A DNA stretch of 53,921 bases from Paraplanobispora takensis (GCF_016863195.1 NZ_BOOK01000003.1:1-53921), one strand, 5' to 3'; counted from the stretch's first letter, positions 1-8,341 are shown. The notes: generated by a model from the sequence alone, not told the origin. Numbers and translations are program-made.

Positions 1-306
1 TACGACTCACAACACACCTGTGTCGATCTGACGCAACTTCGGGGTCTCCGCGCCTCAGAGTTGCCCAGCGGGTCGGCCACAGCATGGACGCCCTCCTACA
101 GATCTACGCCAAGTGCATAGTAAATCAGGACGAGACCGTCCAACATCTGATCTCCCAGGCGCCCAAGGAGGCATGATCCCGTGGGAAGGCATTGGGAAGA
201 GAAAGTCGCAGCGGTCCGGCGACAGCCGTACACCGCCGGACACGATGAAAGATCACCAAAAGACGAATACGCAGGTCAGAGGCGCTCTTGTCGAGGCCGT
301 GGAGGG

Positions 307-380
307 TAGGGCGGGCGGGACTCGAACCCGCGACCCAGGGATTATGAGTCCCCTGCTCTAACCGGCTGAGCTACCGCCCC
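307..380 (-). tRNA. tRNA with CAU anticodon (probably elongator Met)
   Basis: The minus strand folds into a full cloverleaf. It has a 7-bp acceptor stem whose first pair is G-U, a D arm starting TAGCTC, a 5-bp anticodon stem with loop CTCATAA (anticodon CAT), and a T arm with loop TTCGAGT flanked by GCGGG/CCCGC. The terminal CCA is not fully encoded. CAU tRNAs can be elongator Met, initiator Met or lysidine-modified Ile2. The A/U-type T loop and the D-arm sequence fit elongator Met best, but Ile2 is not excluded. The 306 bases between the window edge and this gene show no convincing coding region. Confidence 0.9.
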
Positions 381-530
381 TCGCGCAAGCCGTACCGACG
401 CATTCAACCAAAGGTGCGCCCCGTTCGCACATCCGGCAGGCGGACGGGGCCAAGATGTGACCTTTGCCCGGCGGCGGGGGGTGCGGGGGTCGCTATGGTA
501 CGGGGAGACGATGTTGAGGAGTGTTGGATC

Positions 531-1649
531 ATGCGCGTTGTTGACGCTTTCCGTGAGTCGTTCGGGGCCGAGCCGCAGGGGGTGTGGCACGCGCCCGGGC
601 GGGTGAACCTGATCGGGGAGCACACCGACTACAACGACGGGTTCGTGCTGCCGTTCGCCGTGCCGTGGGGGGTCACCGCGGCGGTCTCGCGGCGGGAGGA
701 CGGGGTCGTACGGGTGCGCTCGCTCCAGGCCGGCGAGCCGGTGACCGTCGACGATCTCGACCGCGCCGAGGGCTGGGTCCGGTACGTCGTGGGGGTGGTC
801 TGGGCGCTGCGGGCGGCCGGGCATCCGGTGCGGGGGGCGGACATCGTGGTCGACGGGGACGTGCCGCAGGGGGCCGGGCTGTCGTCGAGCGCCGCGCTGG
901 AAGTGGTGGTCGGTACCGCGCTCGACGAGCTGTACGGCCTGGGCCTCGCCAAGATGGAGATCGCGTTGCTGGCCCAGAAGGCGGAGAACGACTTCGTCGG
1001 GATGCCGTGCGGGATCATGGACCAGGCGGCGTCGGCGCTGGGCGAGGAGGGCAGGGCCCTGTTCCTGGACTGCCGGAGTCTGGCGAGCAGGACGATTCCC
1101 TTCGACCTGACGGCGGAGGGTCTCCAGCTGCTGATCATCAACACCGGGGTCCACCACGAGCTCGCCGACGGGCAGTACGCCAGGCGGCGTGAGGACTGTG
1201 AGAACGCCGCCAAGCGTCTTGGCGTGGACGCGCTGCGCGACGTCACCGACCTGGCGGGCGCGCTGGCGAAGCTGACCGGGGACGAGCGCAAGCGCGTGCA
1301 GCACGTGGTGACCGAGAACCACCGGGTGGAGGCGCTCATCGGACTGCTGCGCGCCGGGGCCGTCCGGGAGATCGGGGCGTTGCTGAACGCCTCCCACCTG
1401 TCGCTGCGCGACCAGTTCGAGGTGTCGTGCGCGGAACTGGACGTGGCGGTGGAATCGGCCGTCCGCGGCGGGGCCAGGGGCGCGCGGATGACCGGGGGCG
1501 GGTTCGGCGGCTCGGCCATCGCGCTGGTCGCCGACGACAAGGTGGAGTCCGTACGGCAGGCCGTGACGTCGGCCTACGCCGAGCGCGGCTGGGCCGTCCC
1601 GGAGATCTATCCGGCGACCCCGGCCGCCGGAGCCCGGCGCCTGACCTGA
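531..1649 (+). CDS. galK: Galactokinase
   Basis: This GHMP-family kinase of 372 aa phosphorylates galactose to galactose-1-phosphate in the Leloir pathway and is cytoplasmic. The N-terminal galactose-binding signature GRVNLIGEHTDYNDG is at about residues 24-38. The ATP-binding GHMP motif, QGAGLSSSAALE, is near residue 115, and a C-terminal GARMTGGGFGGS glycine loop follows. Length is normal for the family. I chose the ATG at 531 because GAGGAG lies just upstream; the longer upstream frame lacks a ribosome site. No galT or galE lies next to it, so it is separated from the usual gal operon. Its last ~60 bases are partly duplicated about 206 bp downstream. Confidence 0.95.
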   Translation: MRVVDAFRESFGAEPQGVWHAPGRVNLIGEHTDYNDGFVLPFAVPWGVTAAVSRREDGVVRVRSLQAGEPVTVDDLDRAEGWVRYVVGVVWALRAAGHPVRGADIVVDGDVPQGAGLSSSAALEVVVGTALDELYGLGLAKMEIALLAQKAENDFVGMPCGIMDQAASALGEEGRALFLDCRSLASRTIPFDLTAEGLQLLIINTGVHHELADGQYARRREDCENAAKRLGVDALRDVTDLAGALAKLTGDERKRVQHVVTENHRVEALIGLLRAGAVREIGALLNASHLSLRDQFEVSCAELDVAVESAVRGGARGARMTGGGFGGSAIALVADDKVESVRQAVTSAYAERGWAVPEIYPATPAAGARRLT

Positions 1650-1660
1650 GGCTCCGATCG

Positions 1661-1886
1661 CCCCGACCACCGGCCACTGGAATCCGGCGTCCGGTCCGGG
1701 GCCCCGGCCATCTCGATCCCGGCCCGAACTCCCGGCCGCCCCGACCACCGGCCACTGGAATCCGGCGCCCGGTCCGGGGCCCCGGCCATCTCGATCCCGG
1801 CCCGAACTCCCGGCCGCCCCGACCACCGACCGCCGGAGCCCGGCGCCCGGTCTGAGGCTCCGGTCGCCCCCACCACCGGTCGCCTG
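1661..1886. repeat. 78-bp tandem repeat plus a copy of the galK 3' end
   Basis: Two nearly identical 78-bp units start at 1661 and 1739, each beginning CCCCGACCACCGGCCACTGG. A third, diverged unit starts at 1817. Each full unit carries the self-complementary core CCGGGGCCCCGG. The third unit changes into a sequence that resembles the end of galK (GCCGGAGCCCGGCGCC and what follows), about 206 bp after the original. The block fills the convergent gap between galK and the FadR-type regulator and has no plausible gene. It may act as a bidirectional terminator region; this is inferred. Confidence 0.85.
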
Positions 1887-1969
1887 GCCGCGCCACCCGC
1901 CTCATGCCCCGGGCCGGTTCCGGCGGCCTCCCGCTCGGGCCTGCACCCCGGTCACCGTCCTGTCCAGGC

Positions 1970-2677
1970 TCACGCCCCGGCGCCTTGTGCCGCCTCTCTC
2001 AGGAGCGCCAGGGTGTGGTCCAGTTCGTCCTGGAGGGTGCGGCAGGCCGCCTCGGCGTCTCCCTTCTCGACGGCCTCGACCAGGGCGGCGTGGCTGTCGT
2101 CGCCGGGGTTGCCGTCGTGATGCCGCAGGCCGAGCAGGTCCACCAGGTCGATCAGTCCCTGCCGGAGCGCGGGGACGAACTCTGCGAACAGGTCGGTGAG
2201 GACGGGGTTGTGCGCAGCCGCCACGACTGCGGCGTGCAGGGCGATGTCGGCGTCGACGAAGGCGGCGTCGTCGCCCGCGGCGGCGGCGCGGCGGGCGGCC
2301 AGCGCCTCGTGGAGGGCGGCGACGTCGGCGCCGGTCCTGCGTTCCGCGGCCAGGCGGGCGGCCTGCACCTCGACGAGCGTGCGCACCTCGTAGACGTGGA
2401 CGACGGCGGCGCGGCGGAGCCGGGCGGGCCAGTCCTCCACGGGTTCGGTGGCGACGACGAAGACCCCGGAGCCCTGCCGGGCCTGCACCAGGCCCGCCCC
2501 CGCCAGGGCGCGGACGGCCTCGCGCACGGTGGAGCGGCCCACGCCCAGGGTCTTGGCCAGGGTCGTCTCGCCGGGCAGCTTGGTGCCCACCGGCCACTCC
2601 CCCGAGGTGATCTGCTCGCGCAGGCGGCCGGTGGCCTGGTCGACGAGCGAGCTGGGGCGGAGGGCTCCTAAGGTCAT
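1970..2677 (-). CDS. GntR/FadR-family transcriptional regulator
   Basis: This 235-aa DNA-binding regulator has an N-terminal winged helix-turn-helix (about residues 8-75, with GTKLPGETTLAKTLGVGRST and the wing QGSGVFV). An all-helical FCD-type effector domain follows. FCD proteins typically sense carboxylic acids, often through a metal held by Asp/His residues; the effector here is unknown. It is divergent from leuA, separated by about 165 bp, so control of leuA and of itself is plausible. A dyad CTCAG-N5-CTGAG lies 10 bp upstream of its start codon. The ATG at 2677 is preceded by GAGAGG. Confidence 0.88.
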   Translation of the reverse strand: MTLGALRPSSLVDQATGRLREQITSGEWPVGTKLPGETTLAKTLGVGRSTVREAVRALAGAGLVQARQGSGVFVVATEPVEDWPARLRRAAVVHVYEVRTLVEVQAARLAAERRTGADVAALHEALAARRAAAAGDDAAFVDADIALHAAVVAAAHNPVLTDLFAEFVPALRQGLIDLVDLLGLRHHDGNPGDDSHAALVEAVEKGDAEAACRTLQDELDHTLALLREAAQGAGA

Positions 2678-2686
2678 TTTCTACCT

Positions 2687-2723
2687 CTCAGGTTGTCTGA
2701 GGAGCTGAGGTGTGCTTAGCATA
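2687..2723 (-). promoter_or_regulatory. Candidate promoter and operator of the FadR-type gene
   Basis: On the minus strand a -10 like TATGCT (2718-2723) is followed downstream by the inverted repeat CTCAG-gttgt-CTGAG (2687-2701). The repeat overlaps the ribosome-binding region of the regulator gene. That placement suits negative autoregulation. No clear -35 was found and no biochemical link exists, so this is a candidate only. Confidence 0.4.
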
Positions 2724-2842
2724 CCGCCATGTCGCTCCGCCGTCTCCTTCTCGGCTGCCGCGGCGGGGTCTGATCCGACCGGCGCCCCGCCGCGGGTGCC
2801 GTGCTGCCGGTCACTCCCCCGACCGCCGAAAGGACAGACTCG

Positions 2843-4192
2843 ATGAACACGGACTCGATGAACACGCCGGCGAATCCGCAACGCCCCAGCGGCATGCCGT
2901 ACCGCAAGTACCTGCCCGCCCACGAACGGGTCGAGATCGCCCTGACCGACCGCACCTGGCCGGCCCGCAGGATCACGCAGGCCCCGCTCTGGGTCGCCGA
3001 GGACCTGCGCGACGGCAACCAGGCGCTGGCCGAGCCGATGGACACCCCGCGCAAGCGCCGCATGTTCGACCTGCTGGTCGGACTGGGGTTCAAGGAGATC
3101 GTGGCCGGGTTCCCCGCGGCGAGCCGTACCGACTTCGACTTCGTCCGGCACCTGGCCGACACCGGCGCGGTGCCCGACGACGTGACCGTCTCGGTGCTCA
3201 CCGGCGCCCGCGCCGACCTGATCGACCGGACCTTCGCCGCCGTCGAGGGCCTGCCGAGGACGATCGTCCACCTCTACACCCCGACCGCCCCGGTCTGGCG
3301 CGAGGTGGTCCTGGGGCGGGGCCGGGCGGAGGTCCACGCCATGATCAGACAGGCCGCCGCGCGCATGGACCGGCTGGCGGGCGCGGGCACCCGGTTCGAG
3401 TTCTCGCCCGAGGTGTTCAACATGACCGAGCCGGACTTCGTGCTGGAGATCTGCAACGGCCTCACCGAGCTCTGGGACGCCTCCCCCGACCGGCCGGTGA
3501 TCCACAACCTGCCCGCCACCGTGGAGATCGGCTCCCCGAACGTCTACGCCGACCAGATCGAGTACATGCACCACCATCTGGAGCGGCGCGATTCGGTCGT
3601 GCTCTCGGTCCATCCGCACAACGACCGGGGAACCGGGGTGGCCTGCGCCGAACTGGCCATGCTCGCCGGCGCCCAGCGGGTGGAGGGCTGCCTGTTCGGC
3701 AACGGCGAGCGCACCGGCAACGTCGACCTGGTCACCCTCGCCCTGAACCTGTACTCCCAGGGCGTGGACCCGATGCTCGACTTCTCCGACATCGACCGCG
3801 TCCGCCGCACCGTGGAGGAGTGCATCCGGCTGCCGGTCCACCCCCGCCACCCCTACGGCGGCGAGCTCGTCTACACCGCCTTCTCCGGCACCCACCAGGA
3901 CGCCATCGGCAAGGGCCTGGCCCGCGCCGGCGAGGACTCCCACTGGTCCGTGCCGTACCTGCCGATCGACCCCGCCGACGTGGGCCGGACCTACGAGGCG
4001 GTGATCCGGGTCAACAGCCAGTCGGGCAAGGGCGGCGTGGCCTACCTGCTCCGCGAGCACTACGGGTTGGAACTGCCCGAGGAGCGGCGGGCCGGTTTCT
4101 CCCGCGTCGTCCAGGCCGCGGCCGACGACAGCGGCCTGGAGCTCACGCCGGAGGACCTGTGGAAGCTCTACAACGCCACCTACCAGGACTGA
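2843..4192 (+). CDS. leuA: 2-isopropylmalate synthase, short form lacking the leucine-regulatory domain
   Basis: This enzyme condenses acetyl-CoA with 2-ketoisovalerate in the first committed step of leucine biosynthesis. The catalytic TIM barrel is complete: LRDGNQAL near residue 56, HPHNDRGTG as the metal-binding motif, and FGNGERTGN. It continues through the linker subdomains and stops at about 449 aa (ending [11 protein letters not shown]). The roughly 150-residue C-terminal LeuA dimer/regulatory domain of long actinobacterial enzymes is absent. There is no sign of frameshift: the stop is clean and the next gene begins on the opposite strand within 30 bp. By family knowledge, such a form should be insensitive to leucine feedback. 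Start chosen at ATG 2843 after AAAGGA; the in-frame ATG five codons on is an alternative. Confidence 0.9.
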   Translation: MNTDSMNTPANPQRPSGMPYRKYLPAHERVEIALTDRTWPARRITQAPLWVAEDLRDGNQALAEPMDTPRKRRMFDLLVGLGFKEIVAGFPAASRTDFDFVRHLADTGAVPDDVTVSVLTGARADLIDRTFAAVEGLPRTIVHLYTPTAPVWREVVLGRGRAEVHAMIRQAAARMDRLAGAGTRFEFSPEVFNMTEPDFVLEICNGLTELWDASPDRPVIHNLPATVEIGSPNVYADQIEYMHHHLERRDSVVLSVHPHNDRGTGVACAELAMLAGAQRVEGCLFGNGERTGNVDLVTLALNLYSQGVDPMLDFSDIDRVRRTVEECIRLPVHPRHPYGGELVYTAFSGTHQDAIGKGLARAGEDSHWSVPYLPIDPADVGRTYEAVIRVNSQSGKGGVAYLLREHYGLELPEERRAGFSRVVQAAADDSGLELTPEDLWKLYNATYQD

Positions 4193-4219
4193 CCGGAGCA
4201 CCTCGCCCGCCCGTCCCGG

Positions 4220-5722
4220 TTATGCCGTGCCTCCCAGCCGGGGGAAGACCGGAGCCGGGGCGGGCAGGCGCCCGCCCGGACCCGCACACCGGGCGGCGAT
4301 TCGGGCCGCGGCGTCGGGCAGGAACGGCGTGAGCAGACCGGCCACCTCGCGGCAGGTCTCCGCGAGCGTGCCGAGGACCGGGTCGAGGTGGGCGGAGCCC
4401 TCCCGGGCGAGCTGCCACGGCCTGGTCCGGCTCACATAGCGGTTGGCCGCCTCGACCACCTCGTACACCGCGCCGGCGGCCCGGCGGAAGTCGAAGGCGT
4501 CCAGGGCCCCGGCCACCGCGCCCGGAGCGCGCCGCCGTGCCGCCTCCAGCTCCGAGTCCGGCTCCGAGTCCGGCTCCGGGACCCGGCCGGGGACCGGCTC
4601 GGTGGCCCGTACGGCGGGCACGACCCCGTCCCGATAGCGGTGCACCAGCCCCGCCACCCGGCTGACGAGGTTGCCCACCCCGTTGGCCAGCTCGTCGTCG
4701 TGCCGGGCGATGAGGCGTTCCACGGTGAAGTCGGCGTCCCCGACCCGCGGCACGTCGCGCAGCAGCCACCACCGGACCGCGTCCACCCCGTAGTCCGCGA
4801 CCAGGCCGAGCGGGTCCACCGCCGGTCCGCCGGACTTGCTGATCTTGCGGCCGTTCACGGTGAGGTGGTCGTGGACCAGGATGTCGGTCGGCAGCGCCTC
4901 CCCGGCCGACAGCAGCATCGCCGGCCAGTAGACCGCGTGGAAGCGGAGCACGCTCTTGCCGAGCAGGTGCACCCGCCGGTCGGCCCGCCCCCACCAGCGG
5001 CCGTGCCCGCCGGTCCCGTAGTCCAGGGCGGTCAGGTAGTAGCCGAGCGCGTCCCACCACACGTAGATCACCTGATCGGGATCGCCCGGGACCGGGATGC
5101 CCCAGCCGCGCGCTCTGGCCCTCGACCTCGAGACGCTGAAGTCGGCCAGGCCGCCCGCGATGAAGGCGAGGACCTCGTTGCGGCGCTCGGCGGGCTCGAT
5201 CCGGATGCGCCCGTCCGCGATCAGGTCGTACAGCCGCTCCTGATGGCGGGACAGGCGGAAGAACCAGTTCTCCTCCGACACGCGCTGGAGCGGGGCCTCG
5301 TGCTCGGGACATCGCTCGCCGGGCCGGTAGAAGTGCTCGCAGCCCACGCAGTACAGGCCCTCGTAGTGCTTGCGGTAGAGGTCGTGCGCGCAGGCCCGCC
5401 AGAACCGCTCGACCCCGGCCCGGTGCCGGGGGTCGGCGCTGGTGCGCAGGAAGTCGTCGAAGCGCAGCGAGAGCGGCCCGGCCAGCCGGGCGAACTCCGC
5501 GGCGTTGCGGTCGACGAGATCGCGTACGGCGACGCCCGCGGCGTCGGCCGCCTGCACGTTCTTCAGCGAGTTGTCGTCGGTCCCCGTCTGCAGGCGGACC
5601 TCGTCACCGCGCAGCCGGTGGTGCCGGGCGAGGACGTCGGCCTGGACCAGCTCCAGGGCGAAGCCGAGGTGGGGACGGCCGTTGACGTAGGGGATCGTGG
5701 TGCTCAGCAGGAGCCGGGTCAT
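4220..5722 (-). CDS. Methionyl-tRNA synthetase paralogue (class I aaRS)
   Basis: This 500-aa class Ia synthetase-like protein has a Rossmann catalytic domain. The HIGH equivalent is HLGF (residues 18-21) after PYVNGRP, and the KMSKS equivalent is KISKS (293-297). A single zinc knuckle is formed by C125, C128, C138 and H141. An anticodon-binding helical domain follows; there is no C-terminal tRNA-binding (EMAP/Trbp111) domain. MetRS activity is likely, but HLGF and KISKS depart from the usual HIGH/HLGH and KMSKS, so it may be a second, specialised copy. It converges on the short leuA. Whether a housekeeping metG exists elsewhere cannot be seen here. Confidence 0.82.
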   Translation of the reverse strand: MTRLLLSTTIPYVNGRPHLGFALELVQADVLARHHRLRGDEVRLQTGTDDNSLKNVQAADAAGVAVRDLVDRNAAEFARLAGPLSLRFDDFLRTSADPRHRAGVERFWRACAHDLYRKHYEGLYCVGCEHFYRPGERCPEHEAPLQRVSEENWFFRLSRHQERLYDLIADGRIRIEPAERRNEVLAFIAGGLADFSVSRSRARARGWGIPVPGDPDQVIYVWWDALGYYLTALDYGTGGHGRWWGRADRRVHLLGKSVLRFHAVYWPAMLLSAGEALPTDILVHDHLTVNGRKISKSGGPAVDPLGLVADYGVDAVRWWLLRDVPRVGDADFTVERLIARHDDELANGVGNLVSRVAGLVHRYRDGVVPAVRATEPVPGRVPEPDSEPDSELEAARRRAPGAVAGALDAFDFRRAAGAVYEVVEAANRYVSRTRPWQLAREGSAHLDPVLGTLAETCREVAGLLTPFLPDAAARIAARCAGPGGRLPAPAPVFPRLGGTA

Positions 5723-5902
5723 CGGAAACCTCCGGGAACGGGGCTCCGCGGCCAGGTGGGGCCCCTTGGTGTCGGGGCCTGGGCATGACGGACCCGCGTC
5801 AGCGGGTCGTCATCACCTGGGCAGTCATGCGGCCAGGATATGCACGCCCCGCGAGCCGGCGCGAGCGGATAATCGGAGGCTCCGGACCGGAGGGAACTCC
5901 TG

Positions 5903-6062
5903 GGGTGTGTTTTCTGGATCTTTGCCGCGGCGAGGATCGGCCGGGCGGATGCCTCGCAAGGCGGAGGAGGAGGCCGTAGCGGAGCCTACGGCCGACGACG
6001 ACAACGCGGCGGGGCGCCGTCCGGGCGACCGCAGTAGGCGAGAAGATCCAGAAAACACACCC
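5903..6062. repeat. 160-nt element with perfect 20-bp terminal inverted repeats (MITE or structured RNA)
   Basis: The left arm at 5903-5922 (GGGTGTGTTTTCTGGATCTT) is perfectly complementary to the right arm at 6043-6062. Between the arms lie further hairpins: 5931-5956 (CGAGG/CCTCG with an extra ATC/GAT pairing), 5972-5993 (GGCCGTAG/CTACGGCC, 8 bp, 6-nt loop), and a GCGG/CCGC arm near 6006-6032. The arms are AT-rich compared with the surroundings. The element ends 12 bp before the DUF402 start codon. It has no gene of its own: reading frames across it use unlikely codons. Miniature transposable element and conserved structured RNA are both possible. Confidence 0.75.
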
Positions 6063-6074
6063 TAAGGTCGGGGC

Positions 6075-6575
6075 ATGCCCTTCGAAAGCGTGAACGTGGT
6101 CTACCGGAAGTACGACGGCTCCCTGCACTGGCACCATCGCGCCCTGCTCCTCGGCGAGGACGAGCACGGCGTCTGGACCGGCTGCGTGCCCGGCTCCAGC
6201 GGCAGCCGGGGCCACGAGCCCCCGGTCGTGTGGCCCCAGGCGTTCGTCATGCTCTTCCCCCGTGACCAGTGGTGGACGGCCGTCTTCAACGCCCGGCCCG
6301 ACAAGACCGAGATCTACTGCGACATCACCACCGTGCCCGAGTGGCGCGACGGGGAGGTCACCATGGTCGACCTGGACCTCGACGTGATCCGCCTGCGCGA
6401 CGGCCGTGTCTTCCTCGACGACGAGGACGAGTTCGAGGAGCACCAGGTCCGCTACGCCTATCCCCCGCACGTCATCTCCTCGGCCCGCGCCGCCGCCGAG
6501 CACCTCCTGCAGGCCGTGGCCACCCGCGCCGCCCCCTTCGCCGCCGGCCCCGGCTGGCTGGCCCGGGTCAGCTGA
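6075..6575 (+). CDS. DUF402-domain protein
   Basis: This 166-aa cytoplasmic protein of the DUF402 family has the typical aromatic- and acid-rich core. The motifs are YRKYDGSLHWH near the start, then WWTAVFN, YCDITTVP and VDLDLDVIRL, with a run of acidic residues DDEDEFEEH. Distant relatives with known activity are nucleoside tri/diphosphate phosphatases, so metal-dependent hydrolysis is possible, but the substrate is unknown. The ATG at 6075 follows AAGG, which lies directly after the right arm of the inverted-repeat element; that element would be in or next to its 5' leader. Confidence 0.8.
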   Translation: MPFESVNVVYRKYDGSLHWHHRALLLGEDEHGVWTGCVPGSSGSRGHEPPVVWPQAFVMLFPRDQWWTAVFNARPDKTEIYCDITTVPEWRDGEVTMVDLDLDVIRLRDGRVFLDDEDEFEEHQVRYAYPPHVISSARAAAEHLLQAVATRAAPFAAGPGWLARVS

Positions 6576-6592
6576 GCGCCGGTCCTGCGGGC

Positions 6593-6628
6593 GGTACGGC
6601 TCCCGCGGTGGGGTGCGGGAGCCGTACC
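6593..6628. terminator. Bidirectional hairpin terminator
   Basis: A perfect 14-bp stem (GGTACGGCTCCCGC with its complement, 8-nt loop) stands between the convergent DUF402 and GH16 genes. There is no long T tract, as is usual for high-GC actinomycetes. Confidence 0.75.
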
Positions 6629-6641
6629 GGGTCCCGGGGAC

Positions 6642-8039
6642 TCAGTTTCCGAAGCTGAACCAGTTGAGGTTGACGAAGTCGGCCGGCTGGCCGCTGCTGA
6701 AGGTGACGTAGACGGTGTGGGTGCCGGTCACCGGTGTGATGTTGGCCGGGACGGTCCGCCAGCTCTGCCAGCCGCCGGTGCCGGCGACGGCGAAGTCACC
6801 GATCGGGGCGGCCGTGGGGCTGCCCAGGCGCACCTGGACCAGTCCGCTGACCCCGGCCGGGGCCCCGGAGGCGACGCGCGCCTTGAACTGGGTGGCCGCG
6901 GTGGCGCCGAAGCGCACGTTGTCGAAGCGCAGCCAGTCGCCGTTGCCGATGGCGCCGACGTTCTGCCCGCCGCCGGTGTCGGTGGTGGTCTCCACGACGG
7001 TGCCCGACTGCGCCTGGTAGCGCTCGGCCTGGATGGTGGAGCGGGCGTCCACCCCGCCGGGGTTACCGGTGGGGGTGACCGTGGGGGTCGGACCGGGGGT
7101 GGAGCCGGAGCCGCTCTGCCAGACGGCCACGTAGTCGACGAGCATCGGCCGGCCGGAGACGGTGGCGGCGGTCGGGGTCTGGCCGCCCAGCGCGTTGGGG
7201 AACGCCCCGCCCATGGCCACGTTGAGCAGCAGGAAGTAGCCCTGGTGGCCGGTCATGTTGTTCCAGGTCGTGGCGTCGAAGCGGGACTGGCTGAGGCTGT
7301 GGAAGAGCTGGCCGTCGACGTACCAGCGCAGCTGGTTCGGGGCGACGCTGCGGTCCCACTCGAAGCGGTAGGTGTGGAAGGCCGACTGGCAGGACGCCCC
7401 GGGGCAGGCCCTGCTGGCGCCGAGACCGGTGGACTCGTTGCAGGCCCCGCCGGGGTTCACGCCGCAGTGGAGCACGCCCCAGACGGAGTTGATCCCGTTG
7501 ACGTTCTCCATGATGTCGAACTCGCCGATGGCGGGCCAGTTCTGGTAGTTGCCGCGGTACGGCGCGCCGAGCGCCCAGAAGGCGGGCCAGTAGCCCAGCG
7601 CGGCGTTGCCGGTGACGTTGGGCATCTGGATGCGGCCCTCGATGCGCAGGATGCGGCCGGCCGCGGGCTTGAAGTCCGAACGGCGGGTCTCGATGCGGGC
7701 CGAGGTCCACTCGTTCCCGCTCTTCAGCGGGGTGATGCGGAGGTTTCCGCCGCCGTCGAGGCTGAGGTTGGACGGGCTGTCGGTGTAGCGCTGGATCTCA
7801 CCGGTGCCCCAGTTGGCCGGGCCGCCGGGGTAACTGTGGCCGGTGTCGACGATCCAGTTGCCGGAGGAGGGCGGGGATCCGGCGCTGCCGTTGAAGTCGT
7901 CGCTCCAGACCAGCGACCAGCCCGAGGGGGTCGGCGGGACCGCGGCGTGGGCGGCGAGCGCGGTCACCGGCAGCACCAGTGCCGCGAGGAGGATCGGGAT
8001 CCAGGCAAGAGAGCGATTTCTGGACGGGGGGTGGCTCAT
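6642..8039 (-). CDS. Secreted GH16 endo-beta-1,3-glucanase with CBM6 module
   Basis: This is a 465-aa exported polysaccharide hydrolase. A Sec signal peptide (about residues 1-33, ending ALAAHA) is followed by a GH16 laminarinase-type domain. The catalytic motif EFDIMENV (ExDxxE) is present. A Pro/Thr/Gly-rich linker (TPGPTPTVTPTGNPGG) leads to a C-terminal CBM6-type carbohydrate-binding module beginning IQAERYQAQSG. Laminarin or other beta-1,3-glucans are the expected substrates. A 14-bp LacI-type palindrome lies about 120 bp upstream, consistent with sugar-controlled expression. Confidence 0.92.
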   Translation of the reverse strand: MSHPPSRNRSLAWIPILLAALVLPVTALAAHAAVPPTPSGWSLVWSDDFNGSAGSPPSSGNWIVDTGHSYPGGPANWGTGEIQRYTDSPSNLSLDGGGNLRITPLKSGNEWTSARIETRRSDFKPAAGRILRIEGRIQMPNVTGNAALGYWPAFWALGAPYRGNYQNWPAIGEFDIMENVNGINSVWGVLHCGVNPGGACNESTGLGASRACPGASCQSAFHTYRFEWDRSVAPNQLRWYVDGQLFHSLSQSRFDATTWNNMTGHQGYFLLLNVAMGGAFPNALGGQTPTAATVSGRPMLVDYVAVWQSGSGSTPGPTPTVTPTGNPGGVDARSTIQAERYQAQSGTVVETTTDTGGGQNVGAIGNGDWLRFDNVRFGATAATQFKARVASGAPAGVSGLVQVRLGSPTAAPIGDFAVAGTGGWQSWRTVPANITPVTGTHTVYVTFSSGQPADFVNLNWFSFGN

Positions 8040-8155
8040 GAGGGGCCCCTCTCCGGGGAACGAGGGAGACGGTCGGAAAGCGCTGCAGCGTGGAGACCGG
8101 GTGTGGTCACTGTGTCGCCTCAGTCAACCCAAGTCAATACTTTAAGTCGGATTTA

Positions 8156-8169
8156 AGAGAGCGCTCTCT
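8156..8169. promoter_or_regulatory. LacI-family operator upstream of the glucanase
   Basis: AGAGAGCGCTCTCT is a perfect 14-bp palindrome centred on GCGC. It is of the same form as the CelR/CebR sites (TGGGAGCGCTCCCA) that control cellulase genes in actinomycetes. It lies between the divergent glucanase and ABC-transporter genes, with the AT-rich minus-strand stretch TTAAATCCGACTTAAAG and a TTGACT box next to it. No lacI-type gene occurs in this window. Confidence 0.7.
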
Positions 8170-8226
8170 AAGCCTGGAACGTTTCATTCGGCGGGTCGCA
8201 GGTCAGCCGGGCACCCCGGATGGCGG

Positions 8227-8257
8227 TTGACCTCAACAAAGGTTTAGGTTCTAGGGT
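8227..8257 (+). promoter_or_regulatory. SoxR/MerR-type promoter with 19-bp spacer
   Basis: The -35 TTGACC (8227-8232) and -10 TAGGGT (8252-8257) are separated by 19 bp. This over-long spacing is characteristic of MerR-family promoters. The spacer holds the dyad CCTCAAC-AAAG-GTTTAGG (8231-8248, one mismatched pair), close in form to the SoxR box. It sits 84 bp before the ABC transporter start. No merR/soxR gene is in the window. Confidence 0.65.
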
Positions 8258-8341
8258 CCTCTCCATGAGGACACATGAGGGACTTCCCATGAACGGGCGG
8301 CACTCCGTCTCGTACCCCGGACTCTTGACGGGCGGTGCGCG

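Noticed and set aside
113-361. 82-codon ORF running into the first tRNA
   Set aside because: It ends inside tRNA sequence (typical GGTRTRDP artefact), lacks a ribosome site and has no recognisable domain.
342-1826. 494-codon open frame on the minus strand covering galK
   Set aside because: It is the antisense shadow of galK, is Gly/Pro/Arg-rich, and runs across the tRNA and the tandem repeat. galK on the plus strand has all family motifs.
5799-6503. Protein-coding potential through the 160-nt inverted-repeat element
   Set aside because: Frames through the element cross the DUF402 gene in antisense or lack ribosome sites and codon bias; the conserved feature is base pairing, not coding.
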